DNA of 47,812 nt. Source: Zooshikella ganghwensis DSM 15267. GTDB lineage: Bacteria > Pseudomonadota > Gammaproteobacteria > Pseudomonadales > Zooshikellaceae. Where the stretch lies: positions 1 through 47,812 of the forward strand of contig NZ_AUAF01000027.1 in assembly GCF_000428585.1 (NCBI RefSeq), read 5' to 3'. Both the position numbers and the translations under genes were made by a program. The first letter of the stretch is position 1. The number at the start of each line of letters is the position of its first letter. A model generated the notes under the pieces. The model had not been told where the DNA came from, searched no databases, and saw only the letters and a program-made list of their open reading frames with translations. Positions 27,868 through 37,115 of the stretch are shown here, piece by piece.

Positions 27868-28134
27868 TTACCCCCCAGAAATAGGAGAAAGCAGGGTAAG
27901 CGTATCTCCATGCTTGAACGATACATCATCAGTTGCACATATTTGCTGATCGCCAAGAAAAAAAAGGATGCTAGGAGAAATTGAGCCGTCTTGCGCTAAT
28001 AAGCGACTGCCAAATGGAAGCTCACAAAGCATATGTAATGCCACTGAGAGAGAAGGGGTTGGAAGTGACAAAACAACTTCATCTTTACCAATGAGATGAC
28101 GGAGCTGACCTTGCAAAAAGACCGTTAACTTCAT
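27868..28134 (-). CDS. MoaD/ThiS-like ubiquitin-fold sulfur carrier
   Basis: An 88-residue beta-grasp protein ending in the expected SPISGG, whose terminal Gly-Gly would be adenylated and thiocarboxylated. The opening MKLTVFLQGQLRHLIG and the HGDTLTLLSPISGG end are MoaD-like. It carries a one-residue-scale cysteine pattern that is not a zinc motif. The ATG at 28134 follows GATAGG at 8 bases. It is co-transcribed with the E1-like enzyme, 4 bases apart. It could serve molybdopterin synthesis, cysteine or another thiolation pathway. No MoaE is encoded here. Confidence 0.82.
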   Translation of the reverse strand: MKLTVFLQGQLRHLIGKDEVVLSLPTPSLSVALHMLCELPFGSRLLAQDGSISPSILFFLGDQQICATDDVSFKHGDTLTLLSPISGG

Positions 28135-28296
28135 GTTATACACCTATCCATGTGATCCTTAAAGCCAATAATCGTTAACCCTTCACTCATCTCTGGCAAC
28201 AGAATTCGCGAAGGGTATATACGGCATGTGACGGATCTATATGCTAGGCAAATCTTTTATCAATCGCAAGTTTAAGTCTTGACTCACTCAAACTGC

Positions 28297-29865
28297 CTAA
28301 AAATCAGCCAAATTATACGTCAAAAGAAAACGACTACTTTCTTCATTATTTTCAAAGCCCTGCCACCGAGCAAAATGCCATCCTAACGTTAAGCCCTCAA
28401 GCAGGCCAGACTGAAGGGTATAAGCAATATAACCACCCACTTCCTGTTCAGTATTTTTTTCATCCAGTTCGAGGACAATATCTTCACCCGGTCGCTTCCC
28501 TCGAGCATAATGAATTCCCAGATTAAGACCTGGTAGCTTTATACCTGAAAAGTCATAGTCTAAGCCAATGACCCAGGCTAACTCATTTTTATGGTTATAA
28601 TTTTTATACAAAGCTAATGTGGAGTTAAATGCACTTTGGTCATCATAAAAATAACCACTTCCCCAATCAGCTAACTCAGTTTTATTCACGCCAAAGTAGA
28701 GCTTGCTATTTTGTGTATGTAATGCGGCAGTGACATTGTAATAACGACTTTTGTAATCTTCATGCTGGACATAGAAAAACTGATTGAGAGGGGAAAGCCA
28801 GTCATAATAACCATAGGCTTGTTTACCCTGTGCTAACCCGATCCGACCATCAAGAGACAATGAAATGCCTTCAGCTACATCCATCAGGTAATAAAGCTTG
28901 GCAAAGTATTTTTTTAGCTGATTACCTGCACGCCCCATCTCAAATTGGCCTACCAAGCCATTTTCAAAAGTATACTGGGTGCCTAATACATCAATGTATT
29001 TCACTCTCTGTTCTTGTGAGTAGCTGGTAAATGGCTGAATAAACTGACTTGAGCCTCGCTGATGATATTGATTAAAACGCCCATAATACACATCAGCACC
29101 AGACAGGTTAGTACTTATTAACGTACCAAATACCGAGCTAGGCAGCACATAAGACCCAGAAGTAGAAAACGTTTCTAAATGTAGACTTTGTAAGCCAAAA
29201 CGAAGATTAAATGGTTGCTGCTCAGAGCCAAAACGCATTTTCGTGTAAGCCTGGGTTACCGCAGAGACTTCATTGACAGAAGAGTTACCCAATTGTGGTT
29301 GACGGAGGTAGTCAACGCGCTCTTGACTGGTGGAATTCACTATGTTTTGACAACCTATAGTTGGGTTAGCACTACATGTTTTAATTTCATCACCTAATGC
29401 GCCTGTCAGGCTTTCATAACTTGCATTCACATAATTAAATGTTTGCTCCCCCCCGGTTCCCTCAACCGTTCCTGGCTGCTGATTTTGACCAACCCCCACA
29501 TTATTGCTCCCTGAACCATTGCTATTATTCCCACCCTGGGCTATACCATTGTTGATATAGGTCGCACTACCAAGAGATACATCTACTCCAATAAAATTTA
29601 AATAATAACGTGATTGAAAATCTATTTTTAAACCATGCACCCACTCATCAAGGTCAAAAATTTCACTTCGTTGTGAAGTGTTTTTGGATAAAAAATGATT
29701 ATCATAACTAATATCAAAAGAGTTTTGCTTTTGATCACTATTAAAATGTGAATTGGTCGCCGATTGAGAATCAAAGCTCAATCCATAGACATTAAAGGAA
29801 AAAAGCAAAGCCAATGTAGTCGATAAATGGCTATTTAAAATCCAGCGTTTAAGAAAGTTCCACAT
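28297..29865 (-). CDS. OprD family outer-membrane porin
   Basis: A 522-residue outer-membrane beta-barrel protein. After a signal peptide (to about residue 28) it shows FDLDEWVHGLKIDFQSRYYLNFIGVDVSLG, the OprD family start of the barrel, and ends with GLTLGWHFARWQGFENNEESSRFLLTYNLADF, the family C-terminal strand ending in Phe. It is about 80-100 residues longer than most OprD. The extra part includes an Asn/Gly-rich loop near residues 105-135 (NNGIAQGGNNSNGSGSNNV). OprD-type channels take up amino acids, aromatic acids or small peptides; the substrate is not known. No transport partner is adjacent. Confidence 0.82.
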   Translation of the reverse strand: MWNFLKRWILNSHLSTTLALLFSFNVYGLSFDSQSATNSHFNSDQKQNSFDISYDNHFLSKNTSQRSEIFDLDEWVHGLKIDFQSRYYLNFIGVDVSLGSATYINNGIAQGGNNSNGSGSNNVGVGQNQQPGTVEGTGGEQTFNYVNASYESLTGALGDEIKTCSANPTIGCQNIVNSTSQERVDYLRQPQLGNSSVNEVSAVTQAYTKMRFGSEQQPFNLRFGLQSLHLETFSTSGSYVLPSSVFGTLISTNLSGADVYYGRFNQYHQRGSSQFIQPFTSYSQEQRVKYIDVLGTQYTFENGLVGQFEMGRAGNQLKKYFAKLYYLMDVAEGISLSLDGRIGLAQGKQAYGYYDWLSPLNQFFYVQHEDYKSRYYNVTAALHTQNSKLYFGVNKTELADWGSGYFYDDQSAFNSTLALYKNYNHKNELAWVIGLDYDFSGIKLPGLNLGIHYARGKRPGEDIVLELDEKNTEQEVGGYIAYTLQSGLLEGLTLGWHFARWQGFENNEESSRFLLTYNLADF

Positions 29866-30511
29866 TGTTTACAACTGCCGTCCATAACAGGCCATGATAC
29901 TAACTACATGATTATTTTGTCTGTAGTTATTCACCAAAAATTGAGCTTATATATCCAAAACGCAGGGTTTAAAGGATATAGCTGAGTCTAAAAAGCTCAC
30001 TATACATTCTCTTCTTTTATTTAATGCAATTTCATATTCGCCAAAAATATAATTAGCAGTAATTTCAATACTAACTAAAAACAGGCGAATTAATTTGATT
30101 TTTATAGGTATGATTGAGGTGTAGTACTTACTGTTGCGCGGCGTATTTTAAAAGATATAGATAAAATATACAGCATATAGGTCACAATTAGTGTCGTAGC
30201 TTTTCATACTCATTCTAAAAGAATCACATAACTGCTAACTACTTCTCTCTATACTGTTGATGTAACCCAAAGGCAGGGTAGATAGTGGCTTGGCCTGATT
30301 GGGTATAGCAAAAATTGGATTTGCATCATTTCCTTTTGCCCCAGAAAAAGCAAACCACTACCTCTTAAGTTAATGGTGCTTTCTTCAATAAGAATACAAA
30401 TTCTCATCCGTTCTACGACTCAACTCCCTCCCCGAATAACATAAATTGTCCAGCTTACTTAAATGCTTGCAGCTATACTGTAACAAAAACATCAGTTGTA
30501 ATGGTTAACCA
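29866..30511. other. 646-bp intergenic region, no gene seen
   Basis: Divergent gap between the porin and the response regulator. It holds a short inverted repeat (AACTACA...TGTAGTT near 29902-29930, within 50 bp of the porin start) and otherwise AT-rich DNA. It presumably includes promoters for both genes, but none could be assigned confidently. No tRNA, small RNA or convincing open frame is seen. Confidence 0.4.
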
Positions 30512-31516
30512 ATGACTCATCAAGTATTAATTTGTGATGATTCCAGTGTTGCAAGGAAACAAATGGCCCGTGCTCTGCCAGAAAAATGGGATGCTGATAT
30601 TCAGTTTGCCAAACATGGCAAAGAAGCCATGACCATTTTACAGGAAGGCTCCATCAATATCCTTTTTCTTGATTTAAATATGCCTGAACTTGATGGTTAT
30701 GGTGTGTTACAGCAAATTCAAGAGCAGAAGATTACCGTTATCACAATCGTCGTTTCAGGTGATATTCAACCTGATGCGAGAAAGCGGGTCATGGATCTTG
30801 GAGCACTAGAATTTATTAAAAAGCCCGTTTCTGCTGAAGATATTGAGCACTTATTAACGCAGTATGGATTGCTCGCTGAGAATCAGGAATCCAAAGTAAC
30901 AGAAGCGGCTTCAACGCAACCAGGCCAGATAAATGAAATGGATTGTTATCGAGAAATTGCCAATGTTGCAATGGGACGCGCTGCCGATTTACTTGCTCGA
31001 CTACTGCATGTTTTTGTGGTTATGCCTATCCCTAAAGTCAACACGCTGGAAGTTTCTGAACTTACGATGGCACTGCAATCTTCAGCGGATACTGATACTT
31101 TTTCTGCGGTGTGCCAGGGTTTTATTGGTTCAGGAATAGCGGGTGAAGCGTTACTGCTATTTTACGACTCCAGCTTTGAGGATATGGCTAAGCTGACAAA
31201 ATATCAGGGCGAACGAGATGAAAAAATGGAGTTAGAGTTAATTATGGATGTGGCCAGTATCCTGATTGGCGCATGTGTAAAAGGATTTAGTGAACAACTG
31301 GATGTCAATTTTAGTCAAGGGCACCCCATTGTGTTAGGACAACATGTCAAAGAAGGAGAGTTAATAAAGCAAGGAGAATGTTATTGGAAACAAACCTTAA
31401 CCATTGAAATCTGCTACTCAATCGAAAACTACAATATTAATTGTGACCTATTGCTTTTATTTACTGAAGACTCGCTTACATCACTTAGACAAAAAATCGC
31501 ATATTTATTGGAGTAA
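30512..31516 (+). CDS. Response regulator with CheC/CheX-like phosphatase output
   Basis: A 334-residue cytoplasmic protein. Residues 1-120 form a CheY-like receiver with acidic pair D9/D10, phospho-acceptor D54 (LFLDLNMP), the conserved Ser/Thr in VVSGD and K in KKP. After a linker, a CheC/CheX/FliY-type domain starts near residue 146: EIANVAMGRAADLLARLL and ELIMDVASILIGACVKGFSEQL are two copies of the ExxNxxxG-like helical motif, with somewhat altered residues. Such domains dephosphorylate CheY-P. The gene is followed 8 bases later by a diguanylate cyclase, so it likely adjusts c-di-GMP output. The partner histidine kinase is not in the window. Confidence 0.85.
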   Translation: MTHQVLICDDSSVARKQMARALPEKWDADIQFAKHGKEAMTILQEGSINILFLDLNMPELDGYGVLQQIQEQKITVITIVVSGDIQPDARKRVMDLGALEFIKKPVSAEDIEHLLTQYGLLAENQESKVTEAASTQPGQINEMDCYREIANVAMGRAADLLARLLHVFVVMPIPKVNTLEVSELTMALQSSADTDTFSAVCQGFIGSGIAGEALLLFYDSSFEDMAKLTKYQGERDEKMELELIMDVASILIGACVKGFSEQLDVNFSQGHPIVLGQHVKEGELIKQGECYWKQTLTIEICYSIENYNINCDLLLLFTEDSLTSLRQKIAYLLE

Positions 31517-31524
31517 GGGGCTAC

Positions 31525-32496
31525 ATGGTTGACCACAGCTTACTAGGATTCAAAGAACTCCATTGGATGATGGGAATGCTTCAAGATATTGAAGTAGGAC
31601 TCGTCGTACTGGACCATGAATATCGAGTCCAAGTATGGAATAGTTTTATGGAAAACCACAGTGGAATGGGCCCTCTTAAAGTAAAAGGCCAAGTTCTCTT
31701 TTCGCTTTTTGAAGAAATCCATGAAAAGTGGTTCAGAAATAAAACAGAACCGGTATTTCTGTTAAAAAATAAAACCTTTACGACCTGGGAACAACGTCCT
31801 TACCTGTTTCGCTTTCGTAACTACCGCCCCATAACAGGTACTGAACCCTTTATGTATCAAAATATTACAGTGAGTCCTTTGGTGTCTGCCAATGGTGAAG
31901 TAAACCACATATGTCTTATCATTTATGATGTTACTGACATGGCTATTAATAAAAGCGGGTTGGAAAAAGCAAATCACCAGCTTGAAGAGTTAAGCCGTAC
32001 CGATCGCCTAACCAAGTTATTTAACCGTGGCTATTGGGAGGATTGTCTGCAGCGAGAGTTTTTTCGATTTGTGCGCACCCATCAGGCCAGCTGTCTCGTC
32101 ATGTTTGATATTGATCATTTTAAAAAGGTTAATGACACTTACGGCCATCCCGCTGGAGATGCTGTGATAAGTACTGTTGCGACAAAGCTGACAGAGAATT
32201 TACGTACTTCAGATGTTGGCGGTCGCTATGGAGGTGAAGAATTTTCTGTTATTTTAGTCAACACTGACTCTCCGAGTGCCCTCTACTTTACTGAGCGGCT
32301 CAGACGGTCTATTGAAAAGACTATAGTAACCCATGAAGGACGAGACATAAGTGTCACTATCAGCCTAGGTATTTCTCAAATAGAACCAGAAATTAAGGAT
32401 TATAAAGACTGGCTAGAGAGAGCAGACCAAGCACTTTATCAATCCAAACAGAATGGACGAAACCAGTCCACTATATACAAAACAAGCACAAAATAA
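31525..32496 (+). CDS. PAS-GGDEF diguanylate cyclase
   Basis: A 323-residue diguanylate cyclase making c-di-GMP from two GTP. A PAS-like sensory region occupies about 15-150 (LVVLDHEYRVQVWNSFM start), joined by a helical linker to the GGDEF domain. The signature is GGEEF at 236-240 within RYGGEEFSVIL, with an intact inhibitory I-site RTSD at 227-230. No membrane span or receiver domain is present. The gene is coupled to the response regulator 8 bases upstream, so the two proteins probably work together. What the PAS domain senses is unknown. Confidence 0.9.
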   Translation: MVDHSLLGFKELHWMMGMLQDIEVGLVVLDHEYRVQVWNSFMENHSGMGPLKVKGQVLFSLFEEIHEKWFRNKTEPVFLLKNKTFTTWEQRPYLFRFRNYRPITGTEPFMYQNITVSPLVSANGEVNHICLIIYDVTDMAINKSGLEKANHQLEELSRTDRLTKLFNRGYWEDCLQREFFRFVRTHQASCLVMFDIDHFKKVNDTYGHPAGDAVISTVATKLTENLRTSDVGGRYGGEEFSVILVNTDSPSALYFTERLRRSIEKTIVTHEGRDISVTISLGISQIEPEIKDYKDWLERADQALYQSKQNGRNQSTIYKTSTK

Positions 32497-32512
32497 CTTT
32501 ATAGAAACACAA

Positions 32513-32532
32513 AGCCCCACCAATGTGAGGCT
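32513..32532 (+). terminator. Possible terminator hairpin after the cyclase gene
   Basis: AGCCCCAC and GTGAGGCT pair with one mismatch around a CAAT loop, 16 bases after the cyclase stop. The tail CTATTA has few T residues, so it is a weak candidate. It lies between convergent genes. Confidence 0.4.
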
Positions 32533-32555
32533 CTATTAACAATTAAAAGAAAAGC

Positions 32556-32912
32556 TTACATATTACAAATATGTTTTTGGGTTTGAATCCATAGTCGATC
32601 AGCGGTACCAATATAGTCTCCATTATCATCATAGATTGGTGCTTTTTGATCAATTAACCCTTTACAAACGTAGCCTTCATGGGTTTCATCAAGATAGCTT
32701 GCCATCGCTCGTTTACAGTCAACAACATCCTGAAATGAGCAGGAACGTGGGCGCATAGCTCGCATTCCCACCCAACCATTAACGAGTTCACCACATGTCA
32801 CCTTGGCGCCAGTCCAGCCCATTTTCCATGCATCCCGAGTACATTCTGCCGATACTGGTAGGCTCACTATAGCTGACAATAAAATTGAGGAAAGAATTGA
32901 TACTTTTTTCAT
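32556..32912 (-). CDS. Small secreted Cys-containing hypothetical protein
   Basis: A 118-residue exported protein. Residues 1-22 form a signal peptide (KKVSILSSILLSAIVSLPVSA). The mature part has six cysteines, compatible with three disulfides. It is rich in aromatic and acidic residues in the C-terminal half. No known family is recognised. The ATG at 32912 is preceded by AAGGGTG, and a GTG at 32921 would add three residues. It converges with the cyclase gene. Confidence 0.65.
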   Translation of the reverse strand: MKKVSILSSILLSAIVSLPVSAECTRDAWKMGWTGAKVTCGELVNGWVGMRAMRPRSCSFQDVVDCKRAMASYLDETHEGYVCKGLIDQKAPIYDDNGDYIGTADRLWIQTQKHICNM

Positions 32913-33224
32913 TGCGGTCACCCTTTAGTCTTAACGAAAATCCGTTTTTATAAAAGACGTGACGCATAAATTTATTGATTAATTTTTATACTAGTTAATT
33001 TTGTTGCGTATTAGGCGCATACCCTTATCAGTATAATCTATGCAATCATCAATCAAATTTAGTGTTTAACACTATAAAGGATACAATTTTGTGCTGAATA
33101 ATTCGGCTAACTTTCCCTATATAAAAAACCTCCCACAGCTTATAATTCAAAAGAAATATTTTAGTACTTTCGTTGAATAAATGTAAGCCATGTAGTTTCA
33201 GCTAATATACCAAAACAAGATATT

Positions 33225-33367
33225 TATACCCAATACGAATGGTTTTTATACCCCAAGGGCACAAGGGTGCGGCCATCGAGTGACGAAGCCCCATGAGCCT
33301 ATATTAATAGGTGATTGGGGTGAGGAGTGAAGATAACAAACCCTAGAAATCATTCGTGAAGGGTATA
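33225..33367. repeat. 143-bp dispersed repeat, MITE-like, copy 1
   Basis: It begins TATACCCAATACGAATGG and ends CATTCGTGAAGGGTATA. The reverse complement of the last 25 bases matches the first 25 with a few mismatches, giving imperfect terminal inverted repeats. Most of the element is shared with a second copy at 39818-39960, including the internal GCCATCGAGTGACGAAGC and GATTGGGGTGAGGAGTGA parts. The TA at each tip may be the target duplication expected for a Tc1/IS630-type miniature element. No protein is encoded. Confidence 0.8.
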
Positions 33368-33394
33368 TTTGCCTAAATCAAGGTACAACGAGTG

Positions 33395-33420
33395 TATACC
33401 TCAAAAATAATTGAGGTATA
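33395..33420. repeat. Perfect 10-bp hairpin beside repeat copy 1
   Basis: TATACCTCAA and TTGAGGTATA surround AAATAA. It lies 28 bases beyond the MITE-like repeat, in the spacer upstream of nothing convincing and downstream of the SGNH hydrolase stop. It lacks a T-tract, so it is unlikely to be a standard terminator. Confidence 0.5.
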
Positions 33421-33496
33421 GCTGTAGTAAAAAGTGGGTTGCCATGCCTGAATTAATTTGTGAAACATGTGCCTGGAGCACTGTATGAAGCTATGT

Positions 33497-34201
33497 TTAA
33501 AGAGCTTCTTTTACAATTTCTATAGCAAGAGCCTCAGCCCAAACTGTATATGCATTAGGACTCGGGTGAAAACCATCTGTAGCGAGATAAGCTGGCTCAA
33601 AGGGCATATTTATAGGCAAAAACTGGCAATTCGAATAATGATAAAGATGCTTAGATAATATATCGTCTAAGTAACGTGCACGTTTTCCCAAATACCACTT
33701 TAATGGGAAGGGTAGTGCTGAAAATAAATGCATAGGTGGTAAACCAGAAAAAAATAGTCTAGGTGAACCAAACTTTTCTATTGATAGTTGAATAAGCTGG
33801 TCCAATTGCTTCTGCCATTGTGTTTGGCTGGTACCTTTAATCACATCATTAACGCCCACCACAACGATTACAATATCAAACGGACTCTGTGGCATATCGT
33901 ATAATAGGTCAATCAAATCTTTTGCTGTATAGCCTGTTTTAGCCTCAAGCATCCATGAAACATTATACGACGCACTGAGTATTTCAACGAGTTGTCCTGA
34001 TAGCGCCAGTTGTTGAGAAGGTGCACCCACCCCCGCAGCAGAAGAATCACCGAGTATGAGCAATTTTAATGCAGGCCCTGTTCCCTGTTTACCTTGCCGT
34101 GGACCTACCGGTTCAGGTAAGCGAGGTGTTTTTTGCCTTACATATAAGCCTTGAGCAACCAAAAATGGCGCTAAGCCTAGGGTAACGATGTGATGTTTCA
34201 T
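33497..34201 (-). CDS. SGNH/GDSL hydrolase
   Basis: A 234-residue esterase/lipase-like hydrolase. Block I GDSSAAGVGAP carries the nucleophilic Ser, GVNDVIKG gives the block III Asn, and TDGFHPSPNAYTVWAEAL holds the catalytic Asp-His pair. The N-terminal hydrophobic stretch HHIVTLGLAPFLVAQGLYV looks like an uncleaved signal anchor. The ATG at 34201 fits related proteins best; an upstream start would add 24 residues. It is divergent from the ligase-PDH operon. The substrate is unknown. Confidence 0.85.
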   Translation of the reverse strand: MKHHIVTLGLAPFLVAQGLYVRQKTPRLPEPVGPRQGKQGTGPALKLLILGDSSAAGVGAPSQQLALSGQLVEILSASYNVSWMLEAKTGYTAKDLIDLLYDMPQSPFDIVIVVVGVNDVIKGTSQTQWQKQLDQLIQLSIEKFGSPRLFFSGLPPMHLFSALPFPLKWYLGKRARYLDDILSKHLYHYSNCQFLPINMPFEPAYLATDGFHPSPNAYTVWAEALAIEIVKEAL

Positions 34202-34335
34202 ATCCTTATTGAGCCTTAAAAAAATAAGACGGTAAACATCTTGTAAAGTGTCAGATTTAGGATAATGAATCAAGATAAGTCTATAAATGGCTCTGCAATA
34301 CGGTATTAAGGATGGGCCATAAATAAAGGGTATCT

Positions 34336-36129
34336 ATGGACGTTCCAATTATTCACAAGGACCTGAAAAAGTTCAGTCTTACACCCAATCTAACTGACTA
34401 CCATCGCTGCTATCAGTCATTTAGCTGGACTCAGGCACGAGCCAATATCAAAGGGTATGGCAAAGGCATTAACATTGCCTTTGAGGCGGTTGACCGACAT
34501 GTTGAAGAAGGCCACGGTGAACAGCATGCTCTCATTTGGCTTGGCAAAAAAGGTGATCGTCAAACGTATACATACACTGACTTAAAAGCTGTGAGTAATC
34601 GCTTTGCTAACTTGCTGGTAAAGTTAGGGGTTAAACAAGGTGATCGTATTTTTAGTTTAGCTGGGCGAACTCCACAACTTTATGCTGCTATTTTAGGCAC
34701 GCTAAAAATGGGTGGTGTTTTTTGTCCTCTGTTTTCTGCTTTTGGTCCTGAACCCATTCAGTCTCGAATGACCATTGGTGATGCCAGTATCCTGGTCAGT
34801 AGCTTGAAGCTTTATAAAAAGAAAGTTGCTGCTTGGCAAAAACAACTGAGCACCTTAAAACATGTACTGCTTTATGACTGTGAGGGGCAATGCCCTGAAG
34901 GTTGCATCGATCTTGATAGCCAACTCCCCCAGGCGGATGATCAGTTTACAGTCTGCGAAACGTCTGAGGAAACACCTGCATTATTACACTTCACCAGTGG
35001 TACAACAGGTAAGCCCAAAGGTGCTGTTCATGTCCATAACGCCGTTGTGCATCATAAGCACTCAGGATTTTATGCCCTGGACTTACATCCAGGGGATCGC
35101 TATTGGTGTACCGCGGACCCCGGCTGGGTAACCGGTACCAGCTACGGCATTATTGCACCACTGTGTAACCGGGTGACATTAATTGTCGATGAAGCAGAGT
35201 TTGACCCTGAGCGCTGGTATCAAATTCTGGAGCAGGAAAAAGTCAATGTCTGGTATACCGCGCCTACAGCAATAAGAATGTTGATGAAAGTAGGCGAAGC
35301 ACTGATTCAACAGTACAACCTCAGTGCCTTGCGATTTCTAGCCAGCGTGGGTGAGCCACTCAATCCTGAAGCGGTGACCTGGAGCCAACGGGTTTTTGGT
35401 AAACCCTTTCACGACAACTGGTGGCAAACAGAAACCGGCGGCATCATGCTAGCTAATTTTGCTGCTGAACCTGTGAAGCCAGGCTCAATGGGCCGCCCAT
35501 TACCAGGTATTCATGCAGCCATTGTCAGCATAAATGAACAAGGACAGCTCACTGAAGTGAAACAGCATGGTGAAATTGGCGAGCTGGCCCTTAAACCTGG
35601 CTGGCCTTCGATGTTTCGTGATTATTTACATGAAGCAGAGCGTTACCAAAAATGCTTTAACGCTGACTGGTATCTGAGCGGTGACTTAGCCTACGAAGAT
35701 CATGATGGCTACTTCTGGTTTGTGGGCCGCAGTAAAGACCTGATTAAATCCGCGGGCCACTTAATTGGTCCCTTTGAAGTGGAAAGCGTTTTGGTGGAAC
35801 ACCCAGCTGTCGCCGAAGCCGGCGTTATTGGCATTCCTGACGAGGTAGCGGGGGAGGTAGTGGTTGCCTTTGTCGCACTAAAACCCGGCTTCAATGCAAA
35901 TGACGAGTTGACTACAGCCTTGATGGCCCATGCCCGAAAAAAGCTAGGCTCTGCAGTGGCCCCCAGAGCAATCCATATCAAAGACAATTTACCTAAAACC
36001 CGTAGTGGCAAAATCATGCGTCGGTTACTTAAAGCACGTACACTTGGCTTACCTGAAGGTGATATTTCGACCCTGGAAAGTGATGAGCATCCTCAGCAAA
36101 ATATGCAAAATTCAGGGGATAAAGCATGA
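34336..36129 (+). CDS. Acetate/short-chain acyl-CoA ligase (AMP-forming)
   Basis: A 597-residue ANL-superfamily ligase that activates a carboxylate to acyl-AMP and then acyl-CoA. The A3 motif is [10 protein letters not shown] (about residues 224-233). NWWQTETGG is the acetyl-CoA synthetase signature in which the Trp limits the pocket to acetate-size acids, and [31 protein letters not shown] is the A7/A8 hinge. [10 protein letters not shown] near the C-terminus contains the acetylatable catalytic Lys. It most resembles the AcsA type found in Bacillus, shorter than E. coli Acs. AAGGG precedes the ATG. It opens an operon with PDH-type E1, E2 and an ACP and overlaps the next gene by 4 bases. It might load CoA or ACP; acetate specificity is inferred from the Trp. 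Confidence 0.85.
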   Translation: MDVPIIHKDLKKFSLTPNLTDYHRCYQSFSWTQARANIKGYGKGINIAFEAVDRHVEEGHGEQHALIWLGKKGDRQTYTYTDLKAVSNRFANLLVKLGVKQGDRIFSLAGRTPQLYAAILGTLKMGGVFCPLFSAFGPEPIQSRMTIGDASILVSSLKLYKKKVAAWQKQLSTLKHVLLYDCEGQCPEGCIDLDSQLPQADDQFTVCETSEETPALLHFTSGTTGKPKGAVHVHNAVVHHKHSGFYALDLHPGDRYWCTADPGWVTGTSYGIIAPLCNRVTLIVDEAEFDPERWYQILEQEKVNVWYTAPTAIRMLMKVGEALIQQYNLSALRFLASVGEPLNPEAVTWSQRVFGKPFHDNWWQTETGGIMLANFAAEPVKPGSMGRPLPGIHAAIVSINEQGQLTEVKQHGEIGELALKPGWPSMFRDYLHEAERYQKCFNADWYLSGDLAYEDHDGYFWFVGRSKDLIKSAGHLIGPFEVESVLVEHPAVAEAGVIGIPDEVAGEVVVAFVALKPGFNANDELTTALMAHARKKLGSAVAPRAIHIKDNLPKTRSGKIMRRLLKARTLGLPEGDISTLESDEHPQQNMQNSGDKA

Positions 36130-37115
36130 CCACGGCTAACACTAAGCCCCACATCAATAAAACACATCTGCACTTTTTATTAAAACAAATGGTGCGTATT
36201 CGCCGCTTTGAAGAAAAGTGTGCTGAGTTGTATATGCAGGAGAAAATACGTGGTTTTTTGCACCTTTATATTGGCGAAGAAGCTGTCGCTGTTGGGGTGA
36301 TGAAAGTACTGCAAGATGAGGACGCAGTGGTTGCCACTTACCGAGAGCATGGACATGCACTGGCTAAAGGGCTGAGTATGAATGCTGTCATGGCAGAAAT
36401 GTTTGGCAAAATGACGGGAAGTAGCCGAGGCCGGGGTGGCTCAATGCATATTTTTGATGCCAGCAAACGTTTTTATGGGGGCAATGCTATTGTTGCAGGC
36501 GCATTACCAATGGCTGTGGGATTGGCACTGGCAGATAAAATGCAAAATCGTAACCGTGTGACAGTATGCTTTTTTGGCGAGGGTGCTGCTGCTGAAGGTG
36601 AGTTTCACGAAAGCCTGAACCTTGCCAAGCTATGGTCATTGCCAGTGTTATTTGTCTGTGAAAATAACATGTATGCCATGGGAACAGCGCTTTCCATCTC
36701 AGAATCAGAGCAACATATTTTTAAAAAAGCCCAAGGCTATGGTTTAGCCGCCGTTGAGGTGGATGGTATGAATGTAGTTGATGTTGAAGCCGCCGCACAA
36801 AAATGCTGTTCCGCCATCCGCCAGGGAGAAGGTCCCCATTTAATTGAGTGTCATACCTATCGTTTTCGTGGTCACTCGATGTTCGATACTCAGCTCTATC
36901 GTTCGCCTGATGAAGTTTCAAGCTGGCAACAAAAAGGACCTATTGTCCAACTGAAACAGTGGCTGGAGCAAAATGGCAAGTTAGACCAAACCGAGTGGCA
37001 GCAGATTGAAAAAGAGGTTCAGCAAGAAATCGAAGAGGCAGTCACATTTGCAGAGCAATCTGAGCTTGAGCCAAACAGTGCACTATGTCGTGATGTCTAT
37101 CAGGAGTCAGCCTGA
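36126..37115 (+). CDS. Pyruvate dehydrogenase-type E1 alpha subunit
   Basis: A 329-residue thiamine-diphosphate-dependent E1 alpha subunit of a 2-oxoacid dehydrogenase. [41 protein letters not shown] and the cofactor motif [19 protein letters not shown]...[11 protein letters not shown] follow the PDH alpha pattern (GEG replaces GDG). [11 protein letters not shown] is the phosphorylation-loop region typical of pyruvate/acetoin E1. It overlaps the ligase stop and the E1 beta start. With E1 beta it decarboxylates a 2-oxoacid, most likely pyruvate (or acetoin), and transfers the acyl group to the E2 lipoyl arm. Confidence 0.88.
   Translation: MTTANTKPHINKTHLHFLLKQMVRIRRFEEKCAELYMQEKIRGFLHLYIGEEAVAVGVMKVLQDEDAVVATYREHGHALAKGLSMNAVMAEMFGKMTGSSRGRGGSMHIFDASKRFYGGNAIVAGALPMAVGLALADKMQNRNRVTVCFFGEGAAAEGEFHESLNLAKLWSLPVLFVCENNMYAMGTALSISESEQHIFKKAQGYGLAAVEVDGMNVVDVEAAAQKCCSAIRQGEGPHLIECHTYRFRGHSMFDTQLYRSPDEVSSWQQKGPIVQLKQWLEQNGKLDQTEWQQIEKEVQQEIEEAVTFAEQSELEPNSALCRDVYQESA

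Noticed and set aside
28195-28224. Sequence ending ATTCGCGAAGGGTATA that resembles the right end of the MITE-like repeat
   Set aside because: Only about 16 bases match and no matching left end is found, so it may be chance or a degraded remnant.
29866-30511. Possible non-coding RNA in the long gap before the response regulator
   Set aside because: No stable structure, promoter/terminator pair or T-tract was recognised by eye.
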